Source of the DNA: Geomonas limicola
GTDB taxonomy: Bacteria; Desulfobacterota; Desulfuromonadia; Geobacterales; Geobacteraceae
Assembly: GCF_014193675.1 (NCBI RefSeq)
Contig: NZ_BLXZ01000002.1
Coordinates: 248,001-312,000, forward strand
Reading direction: 5' to 3'
Length of the DNA: 64,000 nt
In this document: piece after piece, positions 18,716 to 27,508 of the stretch
How the letters are laid out: every line of letters begins with the position of its first letter
Position numbering within the stretch: the first letter of the stretch is position 1
The notes under the pieces: generated by a model
What the model saw: only the letters and a program-made list of their open reading frames with translations
Told to the model about the DNA's origin: nothing
Databases searched by the model: none
Translations under genes and position numbers: made by a program

Positions 18716-19213
18716 ATGGTAAAGGAATACACCCTGCAGGAGGCGTTGAAGCTCGCGATCAAGACGGAAAAGGAGAGTATGGATTTCTACCGCAGGGCCG
18801 GCTCGATAACCAAGGACGAACGGTCCAAGAAGGTCTTCGATCTGCTGGCCAATGAGGAGGTCGCCCATCTCAAGGCCTTCTTCGAGCACTACCGGGGCAA
18901 GGATCTGGGTGACCTACCCACCCTGCTCAGCGGACCGATGGACAAGCTGTCGGCGACACATCAGGCGCTTGAGAAGGCGATCGCGGAGGACACCCACGAA
19001 CAGAAGGCCTTGGAAATCGCCCTGCAGGAGGAGAAGGCCTGCGTGGAGCTCTACACTCTCATGCTGAAGGACATTGTGGATCCGCTGGTGCGTCGGGTCT
19101 TTGAAGCGGTTATCAAGGAGACCCAGGGGCACTACGACATGATCGAGGACGAGTACATGCGGGTTATGACCATGGTGGACCGCTCGGATCAGGACATCTA
19201 CGTCAGGGAATAA
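18716..19213 (+). CDS. Rubrerythrin/ferritin-like diiron protein
   Basis: 165-aa four-helix ferritin-like protein. Metal-binding residues appear as TEKESMDFY, NEEVAHLKAF, QEEKACVELY and KETQGHYDMIEDEYMR, the E...ExxH pattern repeated twice. Family members reduce peroxide or store iron in anaerobes; no C-terminal rubredoxin domain is present, so an external electron donor is needed. The ATG at 18716 has GGAGG at 8 bases; an upstream ATG (18683) in frame is not supported. It has its own strong promoter and terminator. Confidence 0.85.
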   Translation: MVKEYTLQEALKLAIKTEKESMDFYRRAGSITKDERSKKVFDLLANEEVAHLKAFFEHYRGKDLGDLPTLLSGPMDKLSATHQALEKAIAEDTHEQKALEIALQEEKACVELYTLMLKDIVDPLVRRVFEAVIKETQGHYDMIEDEYMRVMTMVDRSDQDIYVRE

Positions 19214-19239
19214 CGGCGGAGATGGTTTGTAAAATGAAT

Positions 19240-19279
19240 ATGGCCGGGGGCATAAGCGCCTCCGGCCATGTGTGTTTTT
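19240..19279 (+). terminator. Terminator after the rubrerythrin-like gene
   Basis: ATGGCCGGGGGC and GCGCCTCCGGCCAT pair with one bulge around ATAA, followed by GTGTGTTTTT. Confidence 0.75.
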
Positions 19280-19364
19280 GGGTCTGCTGTCAGCTGGTCT
19301 ATGTCCTACGTTGAAATCTAACCGGTGCCGTGGTCCCGGCCCTAACCTGAACCGCTGCTGTTTA

Positions 19365-19422
19365 ATCCCTAGTCCCTGATCCCTAGCCCCTGATCCCTAC
19401 TAGCCCCTTGTCCCTAGCCCCT
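19365..19422 (-). repeat. Degenerate tandem repeat, same unit as at 8713
   Basis: Four to five diverged copies of CTAGTCCCTGATCC, the complement of the 14-base unit at 8713-8754, just downstream of the transglycosylase stop. Confidence 0.75.
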
Positions 19423-19438
19423 GCCTCTCGCCCTGCCT

Positions 19439-20221
19439 CTACCCGACGTACTGAGAGTAGTACCCCTTCACCTTGGCAAGGTAGTCCCGCGTTTCGCGGG
19501 GGAGCGAGCTGAGGCCGCGCCGGTCCACGTTGCCCGGGCCCCAGTTGTAGGCGGCGAGTGCCTCGTCGACGTTGCCGTAGCGTTGCAGCATGTCCTTCAA
19601 GAACCTGGTGCCGGCCATCACGTTCTGCTCGGGATCGAAGGAATCGGTGACGCCGAGGCCCCGGGCGGTGGAGGGCATGAGCTGCATGAGCCCCTGGGCA
19701 CCCGCGGAGGAGACGGCGCGCGGGTTGAAGTTGCTCTCCTGCTTGATGACGGCGCGGATCAACCCCGCATCGACGCCGTAGCGGCGCGAGGCCTTGTCGA
19801 TGATCGCGGCAATGGAGGGGTTCGGACCGAGATCGGCGCTTTGCTGCGTCGATTCGCTGGAAAGCGGAGCGATGGCGTCGCCGTAGTCGCCGAAAACGTT
19901 GCCGGTGGCGCTGGCGCTACTGCCGGTGCCGTTCTCGCCTTTGGGAAGTTGTTCGAGGAATTTGTTGAGGAGCCCCTGGACTGCCTGGGACTGGGTGCTG
20001 GGAGGAGCGGCCTGTTCGCCGCCCAGGTTGAGCGCGGCGCTCAGCATCTTGAGGCGGAGGACTTCGGCCGCGGTGTTCGGAGTTACGGTTTCCTCTCCGG
20101 AGGGATTGCTCCGACCGGAGAGGATTTCTGCAAAGTTGGTTTGGGCGTTCGTGCTACCCGGCTCGCTCGTTTTCTTGGGAACTTCTGACCACTGCCCTGT
20201 CGCAACCGGATTAACCGACAT
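19439..20221 (-). CDS. Lytic transglycosylase (SLT domain)
   Basis: 260 aa. The C-terminal half is a Slt70-like peptidoglycan lytic transglycosylase: the catalytic Glu in RAVIKQESNFNPRAVS, then GAQGLMQLMP and AAYNWGPGNV. The N-terminal 140 residues are polar, low-complexity, with a conserved patch (AAEVLRLKMLSAALN). No signal peptide is obvious, so export may use a dedicated route, as for flagellar or pilus-linked transglycosylases. It starts 14 bases after the sigma-54 regulator stop and is probably co-transcribed with it. Confidence 0.85.
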   Translation of the reverse strand: MSVNPVATGQWSEVPKKTSEPGSTNAQTNFAEILSGRSNPSGEETVTPNTAAEVLRLKMLSAALNLGGEQAAPPSTQSQAVQGLLNKFLEQLPKGENGTGSSASATGNVFGDYGDAIAPLSSESTQQSADLGPNPSIAAIIDKASRRYGVDAGLIRAVIKQESNFNPRAVSSAGAQGLMQLMPSTARGLGVTDSFDPEQNVMAGTRFLKDMLQRYGNVDEALAAYNWGPGNVDRRGLSSLPRETRDYLAKVKGYYSQYVG

Positions 20222-20235
20222 AGCGCCCTACCTCG

Positions 20236-21633
20236 TCACGGGGAAAATTGTTCTCCATACACCAGCTTTTTCTTCTTCAACTTCTCGATCAGGGTGGTCC
20301 GCTTCAGGTTCAGGAGTTCTGCGGCCTCCTTCTTGTTGCCGCCGCTCTTCTCCAGAGCCTGTAGGATCAGCCTGTTCTCAAACTCTTCAACCGCACTGTT
20401 GAGGCAGAAGCCGTCCTCGGGGAGGGTCACCTGCTCGGTGCGAACCGGGCTCGACTTGCCGCCACGGTACTTCTCGGGAAGATCCGAGAGGGTCAGGGTC
20501 CCGGAACCCTTGATGATCACCAGGCGCTCGACCAGGTTCTCCAGCTCGCGGACGTTACCCGGCCACTCGTAGTTGGTCAGGATGTCCATCACCTGCTTGT
20601 CGAACCCCTGAACCTTGCGCTGCTTGGAGCGGTTGAACTTCTCCAGGAAACTGTTCAGCAAAAGGGCGATGTCGGCCTCGCGCTCGCGCAAGGGGGGAAG
20701 CACGATCGGGATTACCGAAAGCCGGTAGTAGAGGTCCTCGCGGAACTGCTTGGAGACCACCATCTGGTCCAGGTTCTGGTTGGTCGCCGCGATGATGCGC
20801 ACGTCGACTTTTTTGCTGCGGGTAGCACCCACCGGCTCCAGCTCGCGGTTTTGCAGTACGCGCAAGAGCTTCACCTGCAGGTTCGCCTTCATGTCCCCGA
20901 TCTCGTCCAGGAACAGGGTCCCCTTGTCTGCCATCTCGAAACGGCCGATACGGGTCGCCACGGCGCCGGTGAAGGAGCCCTTCACGTGACCGAAGAGCTC
21001 GCTCTCCAAGAGCTCGTCCGGGATGGCGGCACAGTTCACCGCCACGAAGTTCTTGCTGTTACGGTTGGAAAGGTCGTGGATGGCGCGGGCCACCAGTTCC
21101 TTGCCGGTCCCCGATTCCCCCTGGATCAGCACGGTGGAGTCGGAACTGGCCACTTTCTCGATCAACTCGAAGAGCGAGAGCATCTTTTCGCTCTCCCCGA
21201 TGATGTTGTTCAAGAGGGCACGGTTCTTTATGCACGGTTTAGACCGAAAACTCTTGCTCTGCAGAACCTGGTGTTCGAGCCCGCGCTTTACGTGGGTTTC
21301 CAGTTCCTCGAGGTTGAAGGGTTTTTCCAGATAAAAAAACGCCCCTGCCTTCAGGAGATTGGCTGTCATCTCGTGGTTGGCAAAGGCGCTGTAGGCTATG
21401 GTCACGATCTCAGGACGGATCGACTTCAGCTGTTTGATGAACTCAAGGCCGTTGACCCGGGGCATCATGATGTCGGTGATCACCATCTGCACGTCGCTCA
21501 ACTCGACCTTCTGCAGGGCATCCTGGCCGTCGAAGGCCTGGAAGACCTGGTACCCCTTGTAACTCAAAAAAGCCGCCACGAAGTCGCGGGTCTTTTTGTC
21601 GTCATCTGCAATAAGAATTCTCGGTGTTTCCAT
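20236..21633 (-). CDS. Sigma-54-dependent response regulator (NtrC/AtoC type)
   Basis: 465 aa. Receiver domain residues 4-120 with phospho-acceptor Asp54 (VITDIMMP) and the acidic DDD at 10-12. The AAA+ domain has Walker A GESGTGKE, the sigma-54 contact loop as GSFTGA (canonical GAFTGA, Ala to Ser), Walker B GTLFLDEIGD, and R-finger region FREDLYYRLSV. The C-terminus has a Fis-type helix-turn-helix (GGNKKEAAELLNLKRTTLIEKL). Start METPRILIADDD. No histidine kinase is adjacent. It is divergent from the chemotaxis cluster and upstream of the transglycosylase. Confidence 0.92.
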   Translation of the reverse strand: METPRILIADDDKKTRDFVAAFLSYKGYQVFQAFDGQDALQKVELSDVQMVITDIMMPRVNGLEFIKQLKSIRPEIVTIAYSAFANHEMTANLLKAGAFFYLEKPFNLEELETHVKRGLEHQVLQSKSFRSKPCIKNRALLNNIIGESEKMLSLFELIEKVASSDSTVLIQGESGTGKELVARAIHDLSNRNSKNFVAVNCAAIPDELLESELFGHVKGSFTGAVATRIGRFEMADKGTLFLDEIGDMKANLQVKLLRVLQNRELEPVGATRSKKVDVRIIAATNQNLDQMVVSKQFREDLYYRLSVIPIVLPPLREREADIALLLNSFLEKFNRSKQRKVQGFDKQVMDILTNYEWPGNVRELENLVERLVIIKGSGTLTLSDLPEKYRGGKSSPVRTEQVTLPEDGFCLNSAVEEFENRLILQALEKSGGNKKEAAELLNLKRTTLIEKLKKKKLVYGEQFSP

Positions 21634-21958
21634 TGTTTCCCCGATTTCCGTTAAAGTTGCCCGGCATGAAACCGATACAAAACTGCAGCGCCCGCAAACT
21701 ATAGCGGCTTCTTTCGGCAATGTCAATAAAATGACTTGCCCTCGGCACGGTTTATGTCAATTTTTTGCACTGCCGCGTGAATCACTCCCGTGAGGGTCGC
21801 CACCCGGCACCCGGAGGGGCTAACCCGGCGTTCCTGCGCGCGAAGCCTCCGCTAAAAAATTTTCTTCATATTTGCCAGTGGCATCCGAATAGGTAAGAAC
21901 AGAGGGGACGCGGACGGCGATTCGCCCGACCCCCAGATCAGGAGCATACGGAGGGTCC
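21634..21958. other. Intergenic region between the sigma-54 regulator and cheW
   Basis: 325 bases without a gene. A CTAAAAAATT stretch followed by GCCAGTGG (21852-21881) is faintly like a flagellar sigma-28 promoter, but the spacing is off. No confident promoter is called. Confidence 0.5.
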
Positions 21959-22456
21959 ATGCAAACGACCGCACTGAAGGTGAAAAGCGAAGAGTACGCA
22001 GGGGAACTGATCCAGCTGGTCAGCTTCAACCTGGAAAACGAGGAGTACGGGATCAACGTACTGATGGTGCGTGAGATCATCCGGATGCTCAACATAACCC
22101 GCGTACCCAATACCCCGCACTACGTGGAAGGGGTCATCAACCTGCGCGGCAAGGTGATCCCGATCATCTCGCTGCGGCGCAAGTTCGACCTCCCCGAGGC
22201 CGACTACGACAAGCGCACCCGCATCATGGTCATGGAGGTGGTCGGCGAGATGATGGGCTTCATCGTCGACGAGGTCTCCGAGGTGATCAGGATCTCGGAG
22301 AAGGAGATCCAGCCTCCCCCGCCGGTGGTCTCCAGCGGCATCGATCAGGAATGCATGGCCGGGGTGATCAACCAGGCCGAGCGCCTGTTGGTGCTTTTGG
22401 ACCTGGAGCGCATGTTCACCGCAGACGAAAGAAGGATGTTCAGCAGCGTAGCGTAA
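21959..22456 (+). CDS. cheW: Chemotaxis scaffold protein
   Basis: 165 aa, couples chemoreceptors to the CheA kinase. SH3-like CheW fold: LVSFNLENEEYGINVLMVREIIRM, then VEGVINLRGKVIPIISLRRKF, MVMEVVGEMMGFIVDEVSEVIRI and the C-terminal GVINQAERLLVLLDLERM. It has GGAGGG before ATG. First gene of the plus-strand cluster cheW-cheA-cheR-HDOD-cheB, in which no receptor or CheY gene is present. Confidence 0.93.
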   Translation: MQTTALKVKSEEYAGELIQLVSFNLENEEYGINVLMVREIIRMLNITRVPNTPHYVEGVINLRGKVIPIISLRRKFDLPEADYDKRTRIMVMEVVGEMMGFIVDEVSEVIRISEKEIQPPPPVVSSGIDQECMAGVINQAERLLVLLDLERMFTADERRMFSSVA

Positions 22457-22508
22457 TTAGAGTTAGAGCCCACAACGGGGCCGCGACTTCCCCGACTTGG
22501 AGCAGACC

Positions 22509-24305
22509 ATGCCGATAGATTGCGAAGATCAGGAACTTTTGGAAGGTTTTCTCGCCGAGACGACCGAGCTTCTCGAAAAACTTGACGACGACCTGGTGAG
22601 CCTGGAGAAGAGCCCGGAAGATGCCGAGCTCATGAACCGGATCTTCCGTTCCATCCACACCGTGAAGGGTGCCTCGAGCTTCCTCGGGTTCGACCTGTTG
22701 GTCAAGGTGACCCACAAGACCGAGGACGTCCTGAACCGCCTGAGAAAGGGCGAACTGGTGGTGACCCCGGAGATCATGGACGTGATCCTCGAGGCGGTCG
22801 ACCTGGTAAAGACGCTGGTCGCCGACATCAAGGCCGGGGAGATCGTGGAGCGCGACATCGAGTCGACCATCGCGAAGCTGGTCCCGTTCCTGTCCATGAA
22901 TGCGACGGAAGCCACCGTGCTCTCGGCCGCCCCGAAGGCCGAGGAGTCGGCTCCTGCCGCGTCTGCCCAGCCCGCAGCGGCGGCCCCGGCAGCCGCCCAG
23001 TCGGCGGTGCCCCAGGTTGCCCCCGCGGCCGCGAAGCTCAAGGAGCCCGTACCCCAGAAGGCGGCCCCGGCGGCCAAGGGGGAAGAGCTCGCCGACAACT
23101 CGACGGTGCGCGTCGACGTGAAGCGCCTGGACGACCTGATGAACCAGGTGGGCGAGCTGGTCCTGGAGCGCAACCGGATGATCCAGCTGCACTCCGACTA
23201 CCAGAGCGGCCTCGACCCCAACGGTTTCTCCGACGACTTCGGCAAGCTCTCCAAGCGCCTCAACTTCGTCACCTCCGAATTGCAGATGCAGGTCCTCAAG
23301 ATGAGGATGCTGCCGGTGGAGAAGGTCTTCAAGAAGTTCCCGCGCATCGTCCGGAACCTGGCGCGCGACCTCGGCAAGGAAGTCGACCTGCAGATCTTCG
23401 GCGAGGAGACCGAACTGGACCGCTCGGTCGTCGACGAGATCGGCGATCCGCTCATCCACCTGATCCGTAACGCCCTGGACCACGGGCTGGAGACCCCCGA
23501 CGAGCGCGTCGCCGCCGGCAAACCGCGCATGGGTACCGTCATGCTCTCCGCGGCGCACGAGGGGAACCAGATCGTCATCAGCATCAAGGACAACGGCCGC
23601 GGCATCAACCCCGACAAGATCGCCCAAAAGGCGATGGACAAGGGGCTCATTACCGAGGAGCAGTTGGCCACCATGGGGAGCCGGGAGATCCTGGAGCTGA
23701 TCTTCCTCCCCGGTTTCTCCACCAAGGAGCAGACCACCGACCTCTCCGGCCGCGGCGTCGGGATGGACGTGGTGCGCACCAACATCAGGAAACTAAACGG
23801 CATCATCGAGATCAAAAACGAACTGGGACACGGCAGCGAGTTCATCCTGAAGCTGCCGCTCACCCTTGCCATCATACAGTCGCTTCTGGTCGAGGTGGAG
23901 CGCGAGGTCTACTCCATCCCGCTCGCCTCGGTCATCGAGACCATGCGGGTCGACCAGAAGGAATTCCACATGATCGGCGGGCAGGAAGTGCTCAAGCTGC
24001 GCGACTCCGTGCTGCCGCTTTTGCGCCTGGGCCGGGTTTTCTCCTGTGCCGATGCCGGTAACGACCGTAGCACCTGCTACGTCGTCATCGTGGGCGTGGC
24101 CGAAAAGCGGGTGGGCCTCGTGGTCACCCGCCTCTTAGGACAGCAGGAAGTCGCTATCAAGTCGCTGGGCAAATTCCTCGCCAACCTCCCGGGTATCGGT
24201 GGTTCGACCATCATGGGTGACGGCAGGGTGGCACTCATCGTCGACCCGATGGGTCTCATCGGTGGAGGCGAAGGGACAGGAGTCAGGAAATCCGCAGCTG
24301 CCTGA
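22509..24305 (+). CDS. cheA: Chemotaxis histidine kinase
   Basis: 598 aa. Hpt domain with phosphorylated His50 (FRSIHTVKGASSF), then an Ala/Pro-rich linker (about 140-200) with no clear P2 CheY-binding domain, dimerisation (RVDVKRLDDLMNQVGELVLERNRM), the ATPase domain with LIRNALDHGLETPDER (N box) and GRGVGMDVVRTN (G box), and a C-terminal CheW-like domain. The ATG at 22509 follows TTGGAG; an in-frame TTG at 22497 overlaps that ribosome site and is rejected. The missing P2 suggests a simpler phosphotransfer to CheB or an unlinked CheY. Confidence 0.94.
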   Translation: MPIDCEDQELLEGFLAETTELLEKLDDDLVSLEKSPEDAELMNRIFRSIHTVKGASSFLGFDLLVKVTHKTEDVLNRLRKGELVVTPEIMDVILEAVDLVKTLVADIKAGEIVERDIESTIAKLVPFLSMNATEATVLSAAPKAEESAPAASAQPAAAAPAAAQSAVPQVAPAAAKLKEPVPQKAAPAAKGEELADNSTVRVDVKRLDDLMNQVGELVLERNRMIQLHSDYQSGLDPNGFSDDFGKLSKRLNFVTSELQMQVLKMRMLPVEKVFKKFPRIVRNLARDLGKEVDLQIFGEETELDRSVVDEIGDPLIHLIRNALDHGLETPDERVAAGKPRMGTVMLSAAHEGNQIVISIKDNGRGINPDKIAQKAMDKGLITEEQLATMGSREILELIFLPGFSTKEQTTDLSGRGVGMDVVRTNIRKLNGIIEIKNELGHGSEFILKLPLTLAIIQSLLVEVEREVYSIPLASVIETMRVDQKEFHMIGGQEVLKLRDSVLPLLRLGRVFSCADAGNDRSTCYVVIVGVAEKRVGLVVTRLLGQQEVAIKSLGKFLANLPGIGGSTIMGDGRVALIVDPMGLIGGGEGTGVRKSAAA

Positions 24306-24315
24306 GGGGACGATA

Positions 24316-25191
24316 ATGGCATTTGAGAGCAAACCACTGGAAATAAAACCTGGATCTCAAAAGATTTCCGACAAGGACTTCGAGCAGCTCCGGGATTACA
24401 TCTACAACGTCTGCGGCATCTATTTCCACAGCTCTAAAAAGTACTTCCTGGAAAGCCGTCTGGCGCGCCGGATGGAAGCGACCGGCAGCAAGACGCACAT
24501 GGATTACTACCAGTACGTCCGCGGCGCGGCAACCGGCAGCGCCGAACTGAAGAAACTTTTGGACGAAATCACCACCAACGAAACCTGCTTCTTCCGTAAC
24601 CTCCCCCAGCTCACCGCGCTGGAGAACAAGTTCCTCCCCGAGATCGTCGCGGTCAAGTCCAAGATCGGCTTCAAGAAGCTGCGCATCTGGAGCGCCGGTT
24701 CCTCCTCGGGGGAAGAGGCCTACACCATGGCCATGATCCTCCTGGAGAAGCGGGCCACGCTGTTAAAGGACTGGATCATCGAGATCGTGGGGACCGACAT
24801 CAACGAGACGGTGATCGGCCAGGCCAAGGAAGGGATCTACAACAGCTACTCGGTGCGCAACACCCCGGACTTCTACCTGAAGAAGTACTTCAAGGAGGAG
24901 TCGCCCGGCCGCTTCGTGCTCTCCCCGGAGGTGAAGAAGCTGGCCAGCTTCAACCATTTGAACCTCTACGACGACAACAAGATGTTGTTCATGAAGAGCT
25001 TCGACTTCATCTTTTGCGCCAACGTGCTCATCTACTTCGACGCGGCCTCCAAGAGCAAGGTGGTGCAGCACTTCTACAACAATCTGCAGCCCTACGGCTA
25101 CTTCTTCGTGGGCCAGTCCGAATCGCTGCACGGCGTCAACGACAAGTTCAAGACCGTACACTTTCCGGGCGGATTTTCTTACAACAAGTGA
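24316..25191 (+). CDS. cheR: Chemoreceptor glutamate methyltransferase
   Basis: 291 aa. SAM-dependent methyltransferase that methylates receptor glutamates. N-terminal all-helical domain (DKDFEQLRDYIYNVCGIYF), then the ITTNETCFFRN segment, SAM-binding IWSAGSSSGEEAYTMAMIL, VGTDINETVIGQAKEGIY and FIFCANVLIYFD. ATG at 24316 has GAGGGG upstream; eleven bases after cheA. Confidence 0.94.
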   Translation: MAFESKPLEIKPGSQKISDKDFEQLRDYIYNVCGIYFHSSKKYFLESRLARRMEATGSKTHMDYYQYVRGAATGSAELKKLLDEITTNETCFFRNLPQLTALENKFLPEIVAVKSKIGFKKLRIWSAGSSSGEEAYTMAMILLEKRATLLKDWIIEIVGTDINETVIGQAKEGIYNSYSVRNTPDFYLKKYFKEESPGRFVLSPEVKKLASFNHLNLYDDNKMLFMKSFDFIFCANVLIYFDAASKSKVVQHFYNNLQPYGYFFVGQSESLHGVNDKFKTVHFPGGFSYNK

Positions 25192-25199
25192 GGATGGGT

Positions 25200-26099
25200 A
25201 TGGAAAAACAAGCCATGATGCAAGCGGCTCAGGAGATGGTGGAGAGCTTCGTCGATCTCCCCACCATACCGCAGGTGGCTACCAGGGTGATCGAGCTGTT
25301 GGACAAGCCGGGCGTCGAGCTGGACGAGGTCGCCGACATGATCCTGGCCGACCAGGTACTGGCGGCCCGCGTCATCAAAATGGTGAACTCCCCGCTTTAC
25401 AAGCCCGCGCACGAAATCAAGTCGGTGAAACGCGCCCTGATCTACCTGGGCTTCCGCCACATCCGCGAACTCGCCTTCACCTGTTCCTTCGTGGACGTCT
25501 TCGAGGGACGCGACGGCATCCTCGACATCAAGAGCTTCTGGGAGCACTCCTTCGGCGTGGGTGTGGTGTCCAAGATCATCGCCCAGAGGGTGCGCTATCC
25601 GGACACCGAGAAGGCCTACCTGGTCGGGATCGTGCACGACATCGGCGAGGTGTTCCTGAGCTTCTACCGCCAGGAGACGTTCCGGCAGCTGCTCGATTCG
25701 GTGCAGGGCAAACCGTTCCGCCTGGTTCAAAAAGAGATCGAATTCCTGGGGACCTCGCACAACGAGGTGGGGCTCTGCATCGCCCGCAAGTGGAACTTCC
25801 CGGCCGACTACTGCGAGGTGATCGCGCTGCACCACGCCCCCGAGGAAGCTACGCTGGACCCGACGCTGTGCGCCATCGTCAACATCGCGGACCTGTTCTG
25901 CTCGGTCTGCCAGTTGGATTACGGCGGGCAGGCCTGGGTCTCCTTCAACCTGGCCGAGGAAAAGGCATGGTCCATCCTCAAGGCCTACGCACCCAACCTG
26001 GTCGACCTGGACGTGGAGCGCTTCTGCTATGAACTCGAGGACCGGGTCCCCGAGATCCAGGACATGGTCAAGTCGATCTTCCAGGGCATAGGAGGCTGA
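25200..26099 (+). CDS. HDOD-domain protein within the chemotaxis cluster
   Basis: 299 aa, soluble. HDOD domain (about residues 15-215): SFVDLPTIPQVATRVIELL, ADMILADQVLAARVIKMVNSPLY, GIVHDIGEVFLSFY and LHHAPEEAT. HDOD proteins are non-catalytic relatives of HD phosphohydrolases that act as signalling scaffolds. The ATG at 25200 is preferred since GAGG lies 6-7 bases upstream; another ATG two codons earlier abuts the ribosome site. Its place between cheR and cheB suggests a role in the same pathway. Confidence 0.85.
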   Translation: MEKQAMMQAAQEMVESFVDLPTIPQVATRVIELLDKPGVELDEVADMILADQVLAARVIKMVNSPLYKPAHEIKSVKRALIYLGFRHIRELAFTCSFVDVFEGRDGILDIKSFWEHSFGVGVVSKIIAQRVRYPDTEKAYLVGIVHDIGEVFLSFYRQETFRQLLDSVQGKPFRLVQKEIEFLGTSHNEVGLCIARKWNFPADYCEVIALHHAPEEATLDPTLCAIVNIADLFCSVCQLDYGGQAWVSFNLAEEKAWSILKAYAPNLVDLDVERFCYELEDRVPEIQDMVKSIFQGIGG

Positions 26100-26107
26100 C
26101 CGGTACC

Positions 26108-27178
26108 ATGTTTACCAGCTCGCAGGGATCAAAACTGAGGGTACTCATCGTCGACGACTCCTCTTTCATGCGCATGGCGATCCGCGGGATCCTTTCCCGG
26201 GCGCCCGGCATCGAGGTAGTGGGGATCGCTTCGGACGGCATGGAGGGGGTGGAAAAGGCGCTCGCCCTGAAGCCCGACCTGATCACCATGGACGTCGAGA
26301 TGCCGCGCATGGACGGCATCGCGGCCTTGAAGCAGATCATGGCCAAGCAGCCGACCCGGGTACTCATGGTCTCCACGCTGACCTGCGAGGGGGCCAGGGC
26401 AACCTTCGAGGCCCTCGATGCCGGCGCGATCGACTACGTCCCCAAGAACGTCACCGACTCGAAAGACGCCCAGCGCGCCTTCCAGGAGGCGCTGCTTTCC
26501 AAGGTGACCGAGGCCTCCAACTCGCGGGTGAAGCGGGTGCTGGGCATGCCGCGCCCCCCCATGGCACGCCCCCCCGAGGTGCGCCCCTCGCGCTTTTCCC
26601 GCAAGGTGAGCTGCGTCGGGATCGGCGCATCCACCGGCGGTCCGGTGGCGCTCCAGGAGGTGCTCTCCAGGGTGCCGGTCAACTTCCCGCACGGCATCGT
26701 GGTGGCGATCCACATGCCCAAGGCCTTCACCGGCCCGTATGCCGAGAGGCTCAACGCCAAGTGCTCGCTTTCCATCAAGGAAGGGGTCAACGGGGATATC
26801 GTGAAACCGGGACAGGTGCTGATCGCACCGGGGGGGCAGCACACCTCGCTGGTGAAGCAGGGGGCGAACATCGTGATGCGCGTCTCGCCCACCACCGATT
26901 ACCCGCAGTACATCTACATCCCTTCGGTGGACCTGATGCTCACCTCGCTGGCCGATGCCTGCGGCGGTTCGATGCTGGGGGTTATCCTGACCGGGATGGG
27001 AAACGATGGTTTCAAGGGGATGCAGCACCTGAAGTCGAAGGGTGGGGTGACCCTGGTGCAGGACCAGGAGACCTCGACGATCTACGGGATGCCGCGGGCC
27101 TGCATCGATGGGAGGGTCGCCGATGTGGTGCTCCCCCTGGACCAGATCGGCTACGAGATCGGCAAGATCGGACACTAG
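26108..27178 (+). CDS. cheB: Chemotaxis methylesterase / response regulator
   Basis: 356 aa. Receiver domain with the phospho-acceptor in DLITMDVEMPRMDG, then the methylesterase domain whose triad is visible as Ser in GIGASTGGP, His in VAIHMPKAFTG and Asp in GMGNDGFKG. It removes methyl groups added by CheR and deamidates receptors. Eight bases after the HDOD gene; an AGGAGG sits at the end of that gene. Confidence 0.95.
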   Translation: MFTSSQGSKLRVLIVDDSSFMRMAIRGILSRAPGIEVVGIASDGMEGVEKALALKPDLITMDVEMPRMDGIAALKQIMAKQPTRVLMVSTLTCEGARATFEALDAGAIDYVPKNVTDSKDAQRAFQEALLSKVTEASNSRVKRVLGMPRPPMARPPEVRPSRFSRKVSCVGIGASTGGPVALQEVLSRVPVNFPHGIVVAIHMPKAFTGPYAERLNAKCSLSIKEGVNGDIVKPGQVLIAPGGQHTSLVKQGANIVMRVSPTTDYPQYIYIPSVDLMLTSLADACGGSMLGVILTGMGNDGFKGMQHLKSKGGVTLVQDQETSTIYGMPRACIDGRVADVVLPLDQIGYEIGKIGH

Positions 27179-27181
27179 CCG

Positions 27182-27499
27182 CTAGCGCCGCCCCTGGACC
27201 AGGAGCCCGCCGTCGCGGATGGTGACGGTGCAGGCGGAAAAACCTTCGCGTTTCAGTCGGAACAGTACGGCCGTAGCGGCCAGTGCATAGCAGCCGGGGA
27301 TGAAGAGCTTGAGCTCTCCCCGGCTGTTTGTCATTGGGCCGATGCCGCCCCCCAGGGCCCTCGGCTCGACCTCGAGCAGCCCCTGGGCGTCGTAGCTTTC
27401 CCGCGCCGCCGCTTCCGCCCCGTAAGGTGGCTGGGCCCCAAGCTTCCTGGGGCGCAGCGCGAAGTAGATGAGCTCGACGGTACGCAACACGCGGTTCAT
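27182..27499 (-). CDS. Hypothetical protein
   Basis: 105 aa, not recognised. It has a good ribosome site (GGAGG before ATG) and high-GC codon use like its neighbours, so it is probably real. The sequence contains FIPGCYALAATAVLFRLKREGF, a mildly hydrophobic segment, and a basic C-terminus. It sits 9 bases after the EamA gene and converges on cheB with a gap of only 3 bases. Confidence 0.6.
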   Translation of the reverse strand: MNRVLRTVELIYFALRPRKLGAQPPYGAEAAARESYDAQGLLEVEPRALGGGIGPMTNSRGELKLFIPGCYALAATAVLFRLKREGFSACTVTIRDGGLLVQGRR

Positions 27500-27508
27500 A
27501 GCACCTCC

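Noticed and set aside
21852..21881. Flagellar sigma-28 promoter for the che cluster
   Set aside because: TAAA and GCC elements are present but spacing and the rest of the -10 do not fit.
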